This document shows, piece after piece, positions 48,890 through 62,157 of a stretch of 64,000 nt of DNA. The position numbers were made by a program, and so were the translations under genes. The notes beneath the pieces are model-generated. The model made no database searches, was not told where the DNA came from, and was given only the letters and a program-made list of their open reading frames with translations. Each line of letters opens with the position of its first letter. Positions within the stretch are counted from its first letter, which is position 1. This DNA comes from Oreohelix idahoensis (taxonomy: Eukaryota; Mollusca; Gastropoda; Stylommatophora; Oreohelicidae), in contig JAMPIV010019072.1 of the NCBI GenBank assembly GCA_024509875.1, forward strand, positions 1 through 64,000, given 5' to 3'.

Positions 48890-49124
48890 CCTGTATCACA
48901 CAATCTAATAATGTTCTAAGATAGATTACAAAACTCTAATTAACAAAGTGACACACTAATTAATTACTACTGGCTGTGAAGATTCATCAACTCTTACTCT
49001 CCACCTTAATTATTTCTTATGAATAACTTTTAATTTTAGGGACACTGTTGAATTTATACAAACTTATACCCCAATAGTTTAATTCCCGGACCAGGAGACC
49101 CCAATATATGTGAAAAATTCAGAT

Positions 49125-49141
49125 CCCAGACGAGCCTACCA
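49125..49141 (-). other. Primer-binding site of the Gypsy element
   Basis: On the minus strand TGGTAGGCTCGTCTGGG starts five bases after the 5' LTR. It begins with TGG, complementary to a tRNA CCA end. I cannot name the tRNA with confidence. Confidence 0.7.
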
Positions 49142-49146
49142 ATATA

Positions 49147-49367
49147 TGTGGTGGGTTTTGATGTTATTAAGTGTGGTTGCTATGTTACTTAGTGTACTGA
49201 ATGAGGTCAGCTGTGAAGGTCCCTGAGGATAACAGTTTATGTGAGTTTACAGAGTACCTTGCTACTACCACCTATGACCTCAAGCAGACTTATTTGTGAC
49301 TAATATGACTGATAGCTACGTCTAATGTCTAGGGTAATGAAATGTGGTGTGCTGGTAATTAAGTACA

Positions 49368-49405
<38 letters not shown>

Positions 49406-51522
49406 CTAATATTAAGCTCTATGATCAAGTCAATTAACACTGTGTTTAAAATTTAAGAATTACAATTTTTTTTCTTCAAATTTATTTTGTCCTGAACCAA
49501 GTTTTTCTTCTGGTCAGGACTTTTAAATAAAATGTGAATCAATTTCAATAAAATTACATAGAATCGGGTAAACACATGAAAGACTTGTACATATATAATT
49601 TAAATTTGCTAATATTGTTACTAAACTAAAAAAAGTCTTTAGGAACTAGTACTGGATGTCGGGTCGGGGTATTTACATCATACCCAGTCTGTGGTTAACA
49701 GTGTTCATTTGCTCTTTAAACAGGATTAATGGTGGAAAAAGTTATTAATACACAAGGGAGTTTCTAGTATATTATGTCGTTGATGAATCTCAGCAGGCCA
49801 GGTCTTCAATACTTAACTGGCCGGTGACGCTTGAAGAAAGTTGTTCTTTAGGCCCACTCCTCACATGCTCTGAGGTAGTATGGTAGGCATCTCATTTCAT
49901 GCAATGGTGTATTCGTCAGAACATCTGGCACTAGCACAGTGCCAGACAAAGAAACTCTGAAACCACAAAATTAGGCTATGTCTTAACATACTACCTAATC
50001 CACCATGTTTACAAACATTAATACACTGCATTAACAAGACAGGGTCAGATCTCTCTGACCGACCCAGCACATCTACATCCAGGCTGTTATCAAGTAGCAC
50101 TAGTTCCATTCCTCTCCTCTATGGTCTGCACTGCATCTGAAATATTTTCATTAATCTCTTTTTTCCATATAATAAGGTGGGTGATATGTTTCCACCTGAC
50201 CACCTGAAAAGAAACATCCGTATTCCACCTTTCTGATAGTTTATCATATTATATTTCAACCTGTAGGCCCTGGAACAGTTGGCTGGGGACCTAGAATAAG
50301 TACTCACTTGTCGTAATCATTTTTCAGTATATGGCAGTATCAATCACTCAGAATTGTTAAATAAAAGGTTAATAATTTCTTCCTTACCACAATTCAAAAT
50401 GAAAACACACAGTTACGTTGAAATAGCACAAACTCAGCTGAGCTGCTGGCTAGACTAGGGCGTCCCACTACTATAGCACATATATTCAATGGACGACAAA
50501 CTTCTTAGCCTCAACGATCTGCTTGTATGGACAGTCTTCAACACAATGGCAACTAGCCGGCAAATTTTTCAATAATCTTAACTGTCTCGTCCAATGAGAG
50601 TACTGCCCCTTCTAGAATTTAAAATTTCAAACTAAATGTCCAATTTTTGGTCAAATGTGTAGTGTATTTCTGTCGGTCGGTCTGTCTGAACTTGTCATTC
50701 CCCAAGTTTGGACTTGGTTTTGGGCCCAACTACAAAAAAACTATTCAAATTTTTCCTCACCCACTGCTTAGATTTCTACTGCGAAGATATTTTTAGATTC
50801 TATCCTCCTTGTCTCCCCCTTGTTTACATGTACTTTTTTTCTGCCTTCGTCTCAAGGACGCGTCAAATGTAACTTTAGTGAATGCAAAACTAACATGTGT
50901 TTGCGAGTCTGCATCGAACAAATCAGTCTTTTGTCAATAACTTCCGAGTTATCTGTCCGTCCTTTTATTTGAAAGCATATTATTTATCAGGAAAAGATAA
51001 GCTCTTAAACTAGCTAATTTTTGTGATTCTAAACCTATTAATAAGAAATTCCATATTTTGTTCCATGTTAGTCTTGAAATCTTTACTACCACTCGTTCAC
51101 TTCTTTTCCATGTGCTGTCCAGCTATTTTCGAGAGTTTTACGTCATTCTAAATAAGAGCTAAGTCTGTTTTCGTGACCCAAGTGGCTCATGTTCTTACTT
51201 TACCTCGTATTTCAAACACTAACTACGAGTTCGCGCGTATGTTAGGTTTAGATTCAAACGCTTGCAGACAGCATCATTTTTTTCTTCCCTCCTTTTCTTA
51301 CCCCGTCTGAACGAATAGGCCTTTCGCGTCCCCATGTTATAATTAGTTTTTTCTTTTTCCAATGATATTAGAAAGCGATGGTACGGTCTACCAAATCAAC
51401 GCGCTTGTAGCGTGGGCGAAAAAGCCGCAGCGTAACTTAATTATACTTTATCCCTACATTTTATTTTAACTTTTATCTTTATAAGGGAGGATTTTATCGC
51501 TGTATCAATGTATTCCACCACA
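49147..51522 (-). repeat. Gypsy 5' LTR (2376 bp)
   Basis: Starts TGTGGTGGGTTTTG, ends TTCCACCACA on the plus strand and matches the 3' LTR. It is unusually long for a Gypsy LTR. It contains a (CA)n tract of about 14 units at 49374-49401. Small frames inside it (for example at 49897-50307) occur in both LTRs but resemble nothing known. Confidence 0.95.
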
Positions 51523-51611
51523 CCATGTATATTGTGTATAAATTTCATGCTTTTTGAATAAACAGCTCCTGAGAAAAACGATGTGGTGCATTACTTTCTG
51601 AACTCCCCTCG

Positions 51612-51714
51612 TATATAAAAAACTCAAAATACTGCCCTTAAGAAAGCGCCTTCTGTTTATCAAAGCTAAATTTGTTCACAAAATCCTGTCACATAACGCT
51701 CCAATATACGTGGC
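51612..51714 (+). pseudogene. CR1-like ORF2 fragment right of mariner 2
   Basis: Begins exactly at the mariner TA and reads YKKLKILPLRKRLLFIKAKF, then VHKILSHNAPIYV. It matches DLYNYLKILPLRKRFLF in the copy at 59291-59650. The text joins the fragment ending at 36744, so the reading frame survives excision of mariner 2 and everything nested in it. Confidence 0.88.
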
Positions 51715-53062
51715 TGTAAAGGTCGATTCTGTGGCCACCATAGATGTAACGTCCTGTATTTGTTGTAACAGTAAACGCCACATAGGCTATCATAAATATT
51801 GTAGGCCCTGGTTGGCCGCCATAATGATGACATTCATGTCTTGAATTCAAATCGTTGATTTGTTACAGTAGTGGTGCGTGAGTAGACATCAAAGAGTGCG
51901 AATGGGTGTGTAAAGGTTCGTGGAAGACAGTCATCTACTGGACAATACACTCTTGCACCACAACGTAGAAAGTCATGGAGCTTGGTAACACCTCTGACGT
52001 TTTCAACACTTTAATGCAGTACGATTACAAGGGACGCCGACATCAAGATATAGACAGTCATTTGACAAAAACTCAGGACATCGTAAATATGACAACAGTT
52101 CAGTACAGTTTGCATCAACAGTTCATCAGTAAGCTGTGCATATATGATGCTGACCTCCAACTATCTCTCTTTCTTCAGCTACAGCACAATACCCCGCGTT
52201 GCCAGCGGGTCTTCAAATATATTAGTTTAAACCAACTCTCTTCTGACACCAGCAAGTCAGATACATTTTCTAGTATACAGCAGGCCGCGAAATATGGCGG
52301 GCCCCTAAATACAATGTCCTCTATGATTCCTTGGACAAACAAGGTATGTCAGACCTTGTCCAAAATGGTACCGCCGGAATAGCGGGATTCAACGAATATA
52401 AAGTTCTTCGGGCATTCACAGACCCGATACATACAATGTCAGCATACTTCGAGAGCTCAGATCCTAGTATTCTCAATGGACTCTTTCCCGCCCAGGGAAA
52501 AGTCACTAGGCTGGTAACAAATGTTATTCACGATTCTGAATATAGAAAATGATTTGAAGGATAATTTACCTTGACATTTCTTCAGAATAAACACAAGAAA
52601 ACACACTCGCCTCCTAGGCGCATGGGGAAACAATCTTTAGACATCTTGGTCACACACAGAGGACTTTCCTTCCCCAGGCATAAAGCCAGATCAAAGACGC
52701 CAACACGTCTTGACCGTTTGAAATCCACAGCTCTTCTCTCCAACAAAAATGTCTTTCTTAACGCGCCACTAAACTTGCGCATGCGCCGTGAGACGCAAGA
52801 CCCATGAGCTATGCTCAGGTGTGCTATCAGAAAACATTCTAGGAAAGGCTGATCATTCAAGCCATATATGGTCAGGTAACAAGACATCGGTTCTAAAATT
52901 AGACCGCTTTTTTAAAAGACAAGTGGGATAACAACCACTGTTGACTTCAACCCAAGTAAAAAATGAGTAACTCCCCTTTGATCAAGAATCTAACAAATAA
53001 TGTCTCCAAACTTAAACAGGTACATTTAACAAACTATAAACTCAGCGAAACTGTCCGCAACA
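51715..53062. mobile_element. Putative solo LTR (1348 bp) in the CR1-like LINE
   Basis: The segment starts TGTAAAGG, ends CCGCAACA and is flanked by GTGGC at 51710-51714 and 53063-53067. That is the structure expected of an LTR inserted with 5-bp duplication. No second copy of its start is found inside it, so a solo LTR is the simplest reading. It also contains two overlapping plus-strand frames (51975-52382, 135 codons; 52331-52552) that look moderately protein-like (NGTAGIAGFNEYKVLRAFTD) but match no family I recognise. An alternative is a short unknown retroelement or captured host exon. Confidence 0.55.
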
Positions 53063-53540
53063 GTGGCCAATGTTCTAATACAATGAAAGACGCAGTCAAC
53101 GCTTTAACAAATTGAAAGTGCCCACGCCTAGGCTTGACTTATTAAAGAAAAGCGTAGCGTACTCTGCTGCTCATCTTTGGAATTGTCTTCCTCAGTCCCT
53201 ATTCATACAATCGTAGACTTTTCGAATACTTTATGAGTTCTGATTACATGCCCCCCTAATCGGATTATCTTTTCTTATAATATCAACTGTAGGTTCTAAT
53301 GACGATGTTTGTACTTTTCAATATATTTTATGTCATGCTTATAAGTAGTTAATGTTAATATGAGTGTGTTATTTTATTTTGTTATTTTATTTTACTTTAC
53401 ATCGTTGAATTCCTTGAAATTGATATGTAAAATGCATGTGAGAATAAATGAATTCAGTATGAAAGGTGAGAGAAAGGAAGGGCAGAATGTCAGACGGGCC
53501 TGCGTGCCCAATTCTAAACTCTTTGAAAATAAAGTTCGTA
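53063..53540 (+). pseudogene. CR1-like ORF2 C-terminal end and LINE 3' UTR
   Basis: WPMF then YNERRSQRFNKLKVPTPRLD and LKKSVAYSAAHLWNCLP match the C-terminus of the 59291-59650 copy, with small frame breaks, ending near MSSDYMPP at about 53260. The 3' UTR ends GGAAGGGCAGAATGTCAGAC...AATAAAGTTCGTA, which also occurs in the copies at 57963 and 59000. This fixes the 3' end of the nested LINE. Confidence 0.85.
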
Positions 53541-54359
53541 CCTCTGACACCATTTGTAGCGGTGGTTTGAATAAGACCTTTACAAAACACGGCTTGATGA
53601 TTCTTCAATGACCCTAAATGCCCGGGGGCCCATTGACCCTTTTTTGCCTGGGGTCCAACCTCACTTATTGCCAGGGGGCCCAACCTCACTTATTGCCAGG
53701 GTGGCCCAGATCACCATTAGACCGCCCTTGGGCAAAAGATTACGAACACGACAGGTTCAGTATACCGGATACCATTATGACGAAGCGCTTGTAAACTAAG
53801 CTGTTCTAGGACTATCCATTTTTTAAAATTTTTTATATCTTTGAGTGCCTGTAGCATGGCAACACAAAACTGCCAGATTCTACTTAAGAGGTTCTTTTTA
53901 AAATAAAAATAAAAACAAAGAAGAATTCGCAGCTTTAGTTTGTTGCATGCCACATGACATCTGTAAACTAGGTCAATTAGCGGGTCCTGTAGTTTTATGT
54001 TTGTTGATGACTACGGGAGAGGGAGAGAGAAAAGAGAAGACATACGTTTATAATAACGGCGTTGCCTTAGGACGAGAAGCAATAATCTATCATCATTGGT
54101 TTTTTTTTTCTTTTCTAGATTACTACCGAATGTGAAGCAGTTCATTTCGCTGAGAGGCTGTAATATATTCGAGCCTTTCTTCAGATAACGTCCCTATGGA
54201 ATTATGTATGCGGTACAAATAAACGAAGTACAAGTTTTAAAACGTTGTTAGGTACAACTGTTCCGATGCATGTCGATTAGTTTTCTATTTTGCTCCACAT
54301 GAACCAACTGAATAATATGCAAACTGTGAGTTTAGTCATTCTTCGCACTTCAGATCTCT
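53541..54359. other. Gene-free stretch
   Basis: Only a short tandem duplication (CCAACCTCACTTATTGCCAG twice at about 53650-53698) stands out. No gene supported. Confidence 0.5.
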
Positions 54360-54900
54360 AAGGATTATCAAAGATACATTTTGCCAAGTCTTCTTGTCCC
54401 GTGCCATCAGCTCAAGTTCTTTCCACGTTCTTCTCCGTCCTTTCATGTCTGTCTCCAGTTCTCTTCTCCATGTGTTCTTTGGTGTCATTTACTTTTCTGA
54501 TCTCGGGGATTCCAGAACAAGGACTGCCTTGTAATACCATCATCAGGTTTCCTCATTGTGTGTTCTATCCATGTTTGTAGAATTGTAGAAGATCGGCTAC
54601 CACGACAAGCATGGGAAACTAAGAGCCAGGGATCCAGACACCCAGAACGACCCAGAGTCCGCTGGGAGGACAACATTAGACAATCTTTGAAGGACCGAAG
54701 ACTAGAATGGAACCAGGCCAGGAGGAAGACAGCCGATAGGATAGTCTGGCGCTCTCTCTTCCAAATCTCTACACCTCACGGTAGAAGGGGAACGACCAAG
54801 TAAGTAAGTAAGTGTTCTATCCAGCGTCAGAGTTTTCTTTTCTTGATCCACTGACACTTTAAAATGAAGTTAACAGTCGGTAAAATATTTAGTTTTAATT
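54360..54900 (-). pseudogene. LINE reverse-transcriptase C-terminal relic, split by another LINE end
   Basis: On the minus strand WIKKRK (right of the insert) continues at 54571 as WIEHTMRKPDDGITRQSLFW and TWRRELETDMKGRRRTWKEL. This is the typical C-terminal tail of RTE/L1-like LINE proteins (HVLRKP...ITRQAL.WNP). A separate LINE 3' end (54572-54811, opposite strand) interrupts it. It is short and damaged. Confidence 0.75.
54572..54811 (+). mobile_element. 5'-truncated LINE end with (TAAG)n tail
   Basis: GTGTTCTATCCA at 54560-54571 and 54812-54823 is a 12-bp target duplication. The insert encodes RPRVRWEDNIRQSLKDRRLE and ARRKTADRIVWRSLFQ up to a stop, then TAAGTAAGTAAG. This is the last part of a LINE protein of a different family from its host fragment. 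Confidence 0.88.
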
Positions 54901-54933
54901 TTCCACCGCTCTGATGATGGGATTGCAGGAAGG

Positions 54934-55103
54934 GGGGCTGTTCACAAATTACGTAACGCAAAGAAAAGGGACGGGGTGGGTTGCCGAAATGTTACGCTTT
55001 GGTACGGGAGGTTCCAAAATGTTGTGGGTTTTTGTTACGCACACGTTACACGGGGGTGGCTGAAAATGTCAAAAATTGCGTTACGTAAATTATGAACGGC
55101 CCC
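54934..55103. mobile_element. MITE of 170 bp
   Basis: GGGGCTGTTCACAAATTACG starts at 54934, and the end (CGTAAATTATGAACGGCCCC, 55084-55103) is its inverse with three mismatches over 26 bp. There is no coding capacity. Similar short elements with GGGGC-GTTCATAAATTACGTAACG ends are common in animals. The flanking duplication is unclear. Confidence 0.8.
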
Positions 55104-55483
55104 AAGCAGATCTTGCGGCAGAGATAGAAGTTACATATAAGCTGAACATATGTCAAATTTCAGATACTTTGAACCTTAAAATAGACATGATTTTATCAAG
55201 GTAGATCTTTAGATAGCTTAGTGTTTTTGAAGGAGATGCCTACAACTCCTGGGTTGCCTACCCCTGGTCTAGTCAGAAGTAACTTTGGTAGGGTAAAAGT
55301 AGAATGTGACGGAGTTTGAATCCGAATTCCGAAATTCGCCAGATTCCGAACAGGTTGGAAAAATTCGAAATCCAACGGAATATAAACAAAAAACAAAAAA
55401 AATAATAATTTCGAAGTTGAAAGCAGGATTTTTGTGTTTTAAATTATTCACATGACAATTTTTGTGTTTTTCTTTGTTCGTTG

Positions 55484-55510
55484 TTTTGTGTGTGTGTGTG
55501 TGTGTGTGTA
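55484..55510. repeat. (TG)n microsatellite
   Basis: About 12 TG units precede T-rich sequence. Confidence 0.85.
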
Positions 55511-55589
55511 TGTTTGTTTTGTTTTTTTTGTTTTTTTTTGCATTTAACTTGCCAAGTGCAAGTTGTTGAAATAACAACTTTAGTTACCA

Positions 55590-55764
55590 GATGGTTTTTA
55601 CGTCTGTCCCGCCGCCGTTTCTCGCTGCCTTTTTCTTCCCTAACTCAAAAGCCGAAGCAGGTACCAATTCACAACTGGGTAAACTTTAACGTGACGCCAC
55701 CCTATTCGAACCTGGCACCTTTTTGACACGGAACGTCAGCGCTCTAACCACGCTGCCACAGGAG
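55590..55764 (-). mobile_element. tRNA-derived SINE fragment
   Basis: On the minus strand an A box TGGCAGCGTGG (55758-55748) and a B box GGTTCGAATAG (55712-55702) are followed by the core TTTACCCAGTTGTGAATTGG. It is the same SINE superfamily as 18245, 32860 and 45014. The 3' end is not clear. Confidence 0.75.
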
Positions 55765-56045
55765 CTATTGAGCATTTTATATATACGTAGTGTATAGTGT
55801 TACGTAGAGAATACCTAAATAGCTTGGTTAAATGGTGTTGTATAGGAATTACCTACAAAAGTAAACAGTGGACAACATTGTTTTCTGTATGATTCATATG
55901 CTACCTGATAGGGTTTCATTAATAAAAGTGGGACCCCTGTCATCAAGAGTTTTTCTGTGACTGCGGAACGTGTGTGAAAGTAGGCCAGAGAGAGTGACAT
56001 TACACATGAATTCTTATTCTTCTTCACACATCTATCTATCTGTCA

Positions 56046-56254
<209 letters not shown>

Positions 56255-56510
56255 GCCCTCCAAGCCTGTCTGTCTGTTTGTCCATCTGCCTGTCTGTTAT
56301 GTTTATGTTTATCGGTCAGTCAGCAATCTTTTTGCCTGACGGTCTGACTGCCGGTCTGAGTGCGTGTCTCCGTATCCGTTTTCCTGGGTGCCTGTCTGTC
56401 TACCTGTTTGCCGGTATGTCTGCCTGAGTGCTTGTCAGTCTGAGTATCTGTTGTTCAATTCGTCTATCTGTCTGTCAGTCAGTCTGTCTGCATGCCTATC
56501 TGAGTGTATG

Positions 56511-57444
56511 GCTGTCTAATCTAGAGAGATACTATTACTGTTTTGTGGTGTAAAAAAACCAATAATATAACGTTACATTTAACACAAGCGAACAAGAAGA
56601 CCACGACACTTACGGCAGAACATAGCAACAAAATATGAACAGGAAATAACAAACCAGAGTCTACCGCCGAGACAGAGACTGACCAAGGCTGTGATTCATT
56701 ATAGCTCACTTTTGTGCGAAGATGGCACTTGATGCGAATGTGGACGTCATGTTGTGTCCGCGAGTGTATGCCGTGACAAAGAAAGAGCAGAATCACTGTG
56801 ACAATCAAGCATGTTGTAAGAAGCGGCTCTTGTAAGACTGTTCATGTGGTTAGCAATCTTCCCTTATAACACAGATTGATTACTACAGAAAATTCTACCA
56901 CAAAAGCATATCAAATATTTTGGCGCTGTCTTTCTGTATGGGATCTAACTGGAATGACGATTAAAAGAGACAATATGAACCACCTCTACAACAGTAGAAA
57001 GAAGCTAACAGAGCAATATAATCACTATAAAAGATCAATTAAAGATATGGACGGAATATTTCTAGCAACTTCTGAAAAGATCAGCTCCATAACCCCCTAC
57101 CCCAACCCCTTTTTTAATCCAGCTAGGAGAGAATAAGCCATCAGCCAACAAAACCACATGAAGCAGAAATAAATGTTATGGCGATAAATGTTATAATGCC
57201 GTAGGAGACCACGAATGGTGGCCTGAGAGTTAGAGAAAAAGGATGAGTCTATAGAAAGAATTAACCTTCAATCAAGAATTACTCATAGCGGTGAGGTAAA
57301 TAGGACGATCTAAGGAAGAAAACTACAAAAAACTGATTGTTCTCGGTTTTTGTAAAATTTATAACCCCGCCACTATTCTACGAGATAAATATTTGTCACT
57401 ATGTAACAATAGACTCGTGTTCAGAAAGTCCATAGCTGAAGGTA

Positions 57445-57475
<31 letters not shown>

Positions 57476-57504
57476 TTTTAAATTAGGAAACACCACTTTA
57501 AGAT
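56511..57504. other. Gene-free stretch
   Basis: A plus-strand frame at 56876-57136 could be decayed LINE sequence but matches nothing specific. A TA run lies at 57440-57467. Confidence 0.4.
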
Positions 57505-57775
57505 GTAGAATGTTACACATATCTTGGCAGAAATATACACAAAGTTGGCGGGACAGATAGTGATATCAAAATAAGAATACAAAAAGCAAGAAGATCTTTC
57601 AATGCATTGGGAAACACATGGAGATCAAGAGAAATTAAGTCCAACACAAAAATTAGCAACTCAAATGTCAAGTCAGTACTATTATATGGCTCAGTAAGAT
57701 GGAGAACAACAAAAACAACAACAACAAAGCTACAACCATTCATAATTTAGTGCTTGGGTAGAATAGAAGGATTGA
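57505..57775 (+). pseudogene. LINE reverse-transcriptase C-terminal relic
   Basis: Reads VECYTYLGRNIHKVGGTDSD, then IRIQKARRSFNALGNTWRSR and NSNVKSVLLYGSVRW, the familiar YLG...GGT..DI..RI.KAR...VLLYGSETW pattern of LINE proteins. It ends in a damaged FI..CL.RI segment. Nothing upstream belongs to it clearly. Confidence 0.8.
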
Positions 57776-57962
57776 AATGGTATTAATTGTTAATCTACAA
57801 ACCCTAGTTTTAGTACTTTCAGGAAGATTCCTGGGAACAGTGACTATGAATATACTATCTAAAGTTTAGCACTATTAATTGTAATGATTACTTCTGGTAT
57901 TAATCACGTCATATACTAGAAATCTCTCGTGTCTCCTATTTGACTTCTCCTCTCTGTCTGGT

Positions 57963-58940
<978 letters not shown>

Positions 58941-58999
58941 AAACAGATACTGCCACAGGGAGTGAATTGTTTACGCCTCCACTATACGAGATCCAGCGT

Positions 59000-59780
59000 T
59001 ATGACCTATGCTCCTTAGGGAGGTAAAGGGTATTGACTGATAGATAAGAATCGTGCATATAGGCCCGTCTTACATTTTGCCCTTCCTCTTATTCATCTTT
59101 TATTGCTAGTTATTCAGACATTCTCCATACTTAAGGTGTTAGTTTAATGGCGATGCAACATTATAAGTAGTATAAAAGCATACATTTACAGTATTTGATT
59201 ACAATTAAGAAGTAAGATATATTAAAATGAAAAACTAGATCATTAGACCCTCCATACAGTATATTAGATAATAATTCGAAATATAATCCCTTAGGGCGGC
59301 ATATAATTGGCACTCATAATGTATTTGAACAGTCTACGATTATATGAGTAGGGACTGTGCATGTTTTTAAGATCATGTGGAAGATTGTTCCAAAGATGAG
59401 CAGCTGAGTAAGCCAAGCTCTTCTTGAACAAATCTAGCCTGGGCTTGGGTACCTGTAACTGGTTTAAGCGGTTACTACGTTTTTCATTGAATTTTAAAAG
59501 AGGCCACAGATACGTTGGAGCATTCTGTGACAAGATTTTGTGAGCGAATTTAGCTTTGTTAAATAGGAAGCGCTTTCTAAGGGGTAATATTTTAAGATAG
59601 TTATATAAATCTGTACAATGTGTTTGGTGTTTATCAGCAACTAGGCGCACTGCACGTTTTTGAAGTGAATGAAGCCTTTTTGTGTTGGATATGGAACAAC
59701 CATCCCAGATTGTGGAACAATAGTCTAGGTATGTTTGTATGTGAGATTATATTCTGGTTGATATAAGTGGAGGTACAGAG
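59000..59780 (-). pseudogene. 5'-truncated CR1-like LINE: ORF2 C-terminus and 3' UTR
   Basis: From 59780 down: YLDYCSTIWDGCSISNTKRL, LQKRAVRLVADKHQ, DLYNYLKILPLRKRFLFNKA, then VPKPRLDLFKKSLAYSAAHL and YIMSANYMPP with a stop at 59291. The open part is 119 codons (59650-59291). The 3' UTR follows to about 59040. This is the cleanest local copy of the C-terminus and is the reference that lets the nested LINE be reassembled by alignment. Confidence 0.88.
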
Positions 59781-62155
<2,375 letters not shown>

Positions 62156-62157
62156 CA

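Larger units (their letters stand above)
38000..51522 (-). mobile_element. Gmr1-like Ty3/Gypsy LTR retrotransposon
   Basis: Two direct LTRs of about 2.37 kb (49147-51522, and 38000-44123 with a LINE inside) begin TGTGGTGG and end CCACCACA, flanked by the 5-bp duplication CCATG (37995-37999, 51523-51527). The coding strand is minus, so 49147-51522 is the 5' LTR. The internal part is 44124-49146, with primer-binding site, Gag, protease, integrase parts, then reverse transcriptase and RNase H. This integrase-before-reverse-transcriptase order is unusual for Gypsy and known from Gmr1-like elements. Damage includes a gag frameshift, replacement of the integrase core, one in-frame stop, a SINE and a LINE. 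LTRs differ by only a few percent by eye, so insertion is fairly recent. Confidence 0.9.
36745..51611 (+). mobile_element. Mariner transposon copy 2, split by a Gypsy retrotransposon
   Basis: The left repeat CGAGGGGCGTTCAGAAAGTA starts at 36745 after TA. The right repeat ends at 51611 (CTGAACTCCCCTCG) before TA. The true mariner sequence is 36745-37999 plus 51528-51611; the middle is the Gypsy element with a duplicated CCATG. Mariner copy 1 shows the uninterrupted sequence at the same position (ACATATTCATGTATATTG), which proves the insertion point. Confidence 0.93.
27982..53540 (+). mobile_element. CR1-like LINE split by at least four later insertions
   Basis: Pieces of a single plus-strand LINE are in order: ORF1 (27982-29119), ORF2 endonuclease and early reverse transcriptase (29515-31059), the catalytic FADD region (about 34010-34158), thumb and C-terminus (36341-36744, 51612-51714, 53063-53230), and a 3' end AATAAAGTTCGTA near 53535. 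The same 3' UTR text occurs in other copies at 57963-58150 and 59000-59290. Joins across insertions keep the protein sequence continuous or nearly so. The part of the reverse transcriptase between 31059 and about 34010 is not recognisable. Confidence 0.85.
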
